Origin: Pomphorhynchus laevis
Taxonomy: Eukaryota; Acanthocephala; Palaeacanthocephala; Echinorhynchida; Pomphorhynchidae
Length of the DNA: 64,000 nt
Direction of reading: 5' to 3'
Assembly (NCBI GenBank): GCA_012934845.2
Contig: WNNJ02000108.1
Coordinates: 496,001 to 560,000, forward strand
The position numbers were made by a program, and so were the translations under genes. Below, in pieces: positions 63,749 to 64,000 of this stretch (the first letter of the stretch is position 1; every line of letters starts with the position of its first letter). The notes under the pieces are model-generated. The model had not been told where the DNA came from. It made no database searches and saw nothing but the letters and a program-made list of their open reading frames with translations.

Positions 63749-64000
63749 TTATCCGAGAAAATTAACTACAGCCAGTAAGGTAATTACATGGGTAAACAGG
63801 AATTCAGCAAGTGCTCTATGCGGTGTTATCTGGAATTGATGTGCACTGGAAGGATCGGTTTGCAATCGCAATGACAAGCCGAGTACAAAAGATGTGATAC
63901 ATAGAACAAAGGCACTCAGAAAAGAATTGAACGGGAAAGTTCCGACTAGTGCACAATAGCAGAAGACTATAACTCCACTGATGAAGCAGTAAATAATATA
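63749..64000 (-). CDS. DAD1: DAD1/OST2, oligosaccharyltransferase subunit, C-terminal 83 residues
   Basis: Minus-strand coding, open to the window edge, stop TAA at 63749-63751. The translation aligns from about residue 30 to the end with animal DAD1: YCFISGVIVFCYCALVGTFP, then FNSFLSAFVLCITSFVLGLS, LRLQTDP, ITPHRALAEFLFTHVI and the terminal AVVNFLG. The invariant VGTFPFNSFLS and the C-terminal NF[VL]G are exact. DAD1 is a small ER-membrane protein with several helices, part of the complex that transfers the preassembled glycan to asparagines. The N-terminus and any upstream exon lie beyond 64000. No frame break is seen, so this looks like a working single-copy host gene. Confidence 0.95.
   Translation of the reverse strand, partial: YIIYCFISGVIVFCYCALVGTFPFNSFLSAFVLCITSFVLGLSLRLQTDPSSAHQFQITPHRALAEFLFTHVITLLAVVNFLG

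Overview
This is a window of AT-rich invertebrate nuclear DNA. Two host genes are visible, both on the minus strand: an SLC17-type anion transporter (42082-53030) and the 3' end of DAD1/OST2, an oligosaccharyltransferase subunit, running off the right edge (63749-64000). The transporter's compact introns are only 46-53 nt, with GT..AG borders, and its other introns are multi-kilobase. That mix, the transposon set and the AT content fit a nematode or small arthropod, but I cannot fix the phylum. Nothing looks bacterial or viral.  About half of the window is transposon debris. From 1 to 29 kb there is a nest of CR1/Jockey-like LINEs (my labels A, B, C, D, E, G, J) with ORF1 zinc-binding proteins and ORF2 endonuclease-reverse transcriptases. 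B and C end in short (TAA)n tails, and D probably ends in a 9-bp tandem repeat. A young Ty3/Gypsy element with 90-bp LTRs sits inside LINE-D, flanked by a 5-bp target duplication. At 21.4-23.5 kb lies a Penelope-like element whose C-x-C segment precedes a C-terminal RT, which suggests the Naiad group. A long piece of it recurs at 45.4-46.9 kb and a smaller piece at 33.9-34.3 kb; probable relics of its 3' end lie at 55.7-56.1, 61.8-62.0 and 62.2-62.3 kb. A second, classical Penelope-type RT relic is at 43.3-44.3 kb.  From 29 to 42 kb the DNA is very AT-rich and almost gene-free. It holds a 138-bp-period satellite (37.8-39.5 kb), an 80-bp minisatellite (40.0-40.6 kb), foldback elements and one complete hammerhead ribozyme fold (31636-31710). 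From 42 to 53 kb the transporter exons are separated by long introns carrying the Penelope pieces and a second pair of hammerhead-like motifs (50.9-51.25 kb) spaced about 296 bp apart, as in retrozyme-type repeats. From 53 to 56 kb there are foldback MITEs and an endonuclease-only LINE fragment (F). From 56.4 to 61.7 kb there are two tandem copies (H, I) of a pyrimidine-rich L2/CR1-like LINE. The end of the window holds PLE relics, a striking 57-nt hairpin, a transposon endonuclease-like fragment, and DAD1.  The most interesting item is the hammerhead ribozyme set: one copy has every core nucleotide and a stem III-open (type III) layout, and related degraded copies form a tandem pair elsewhere in the window.
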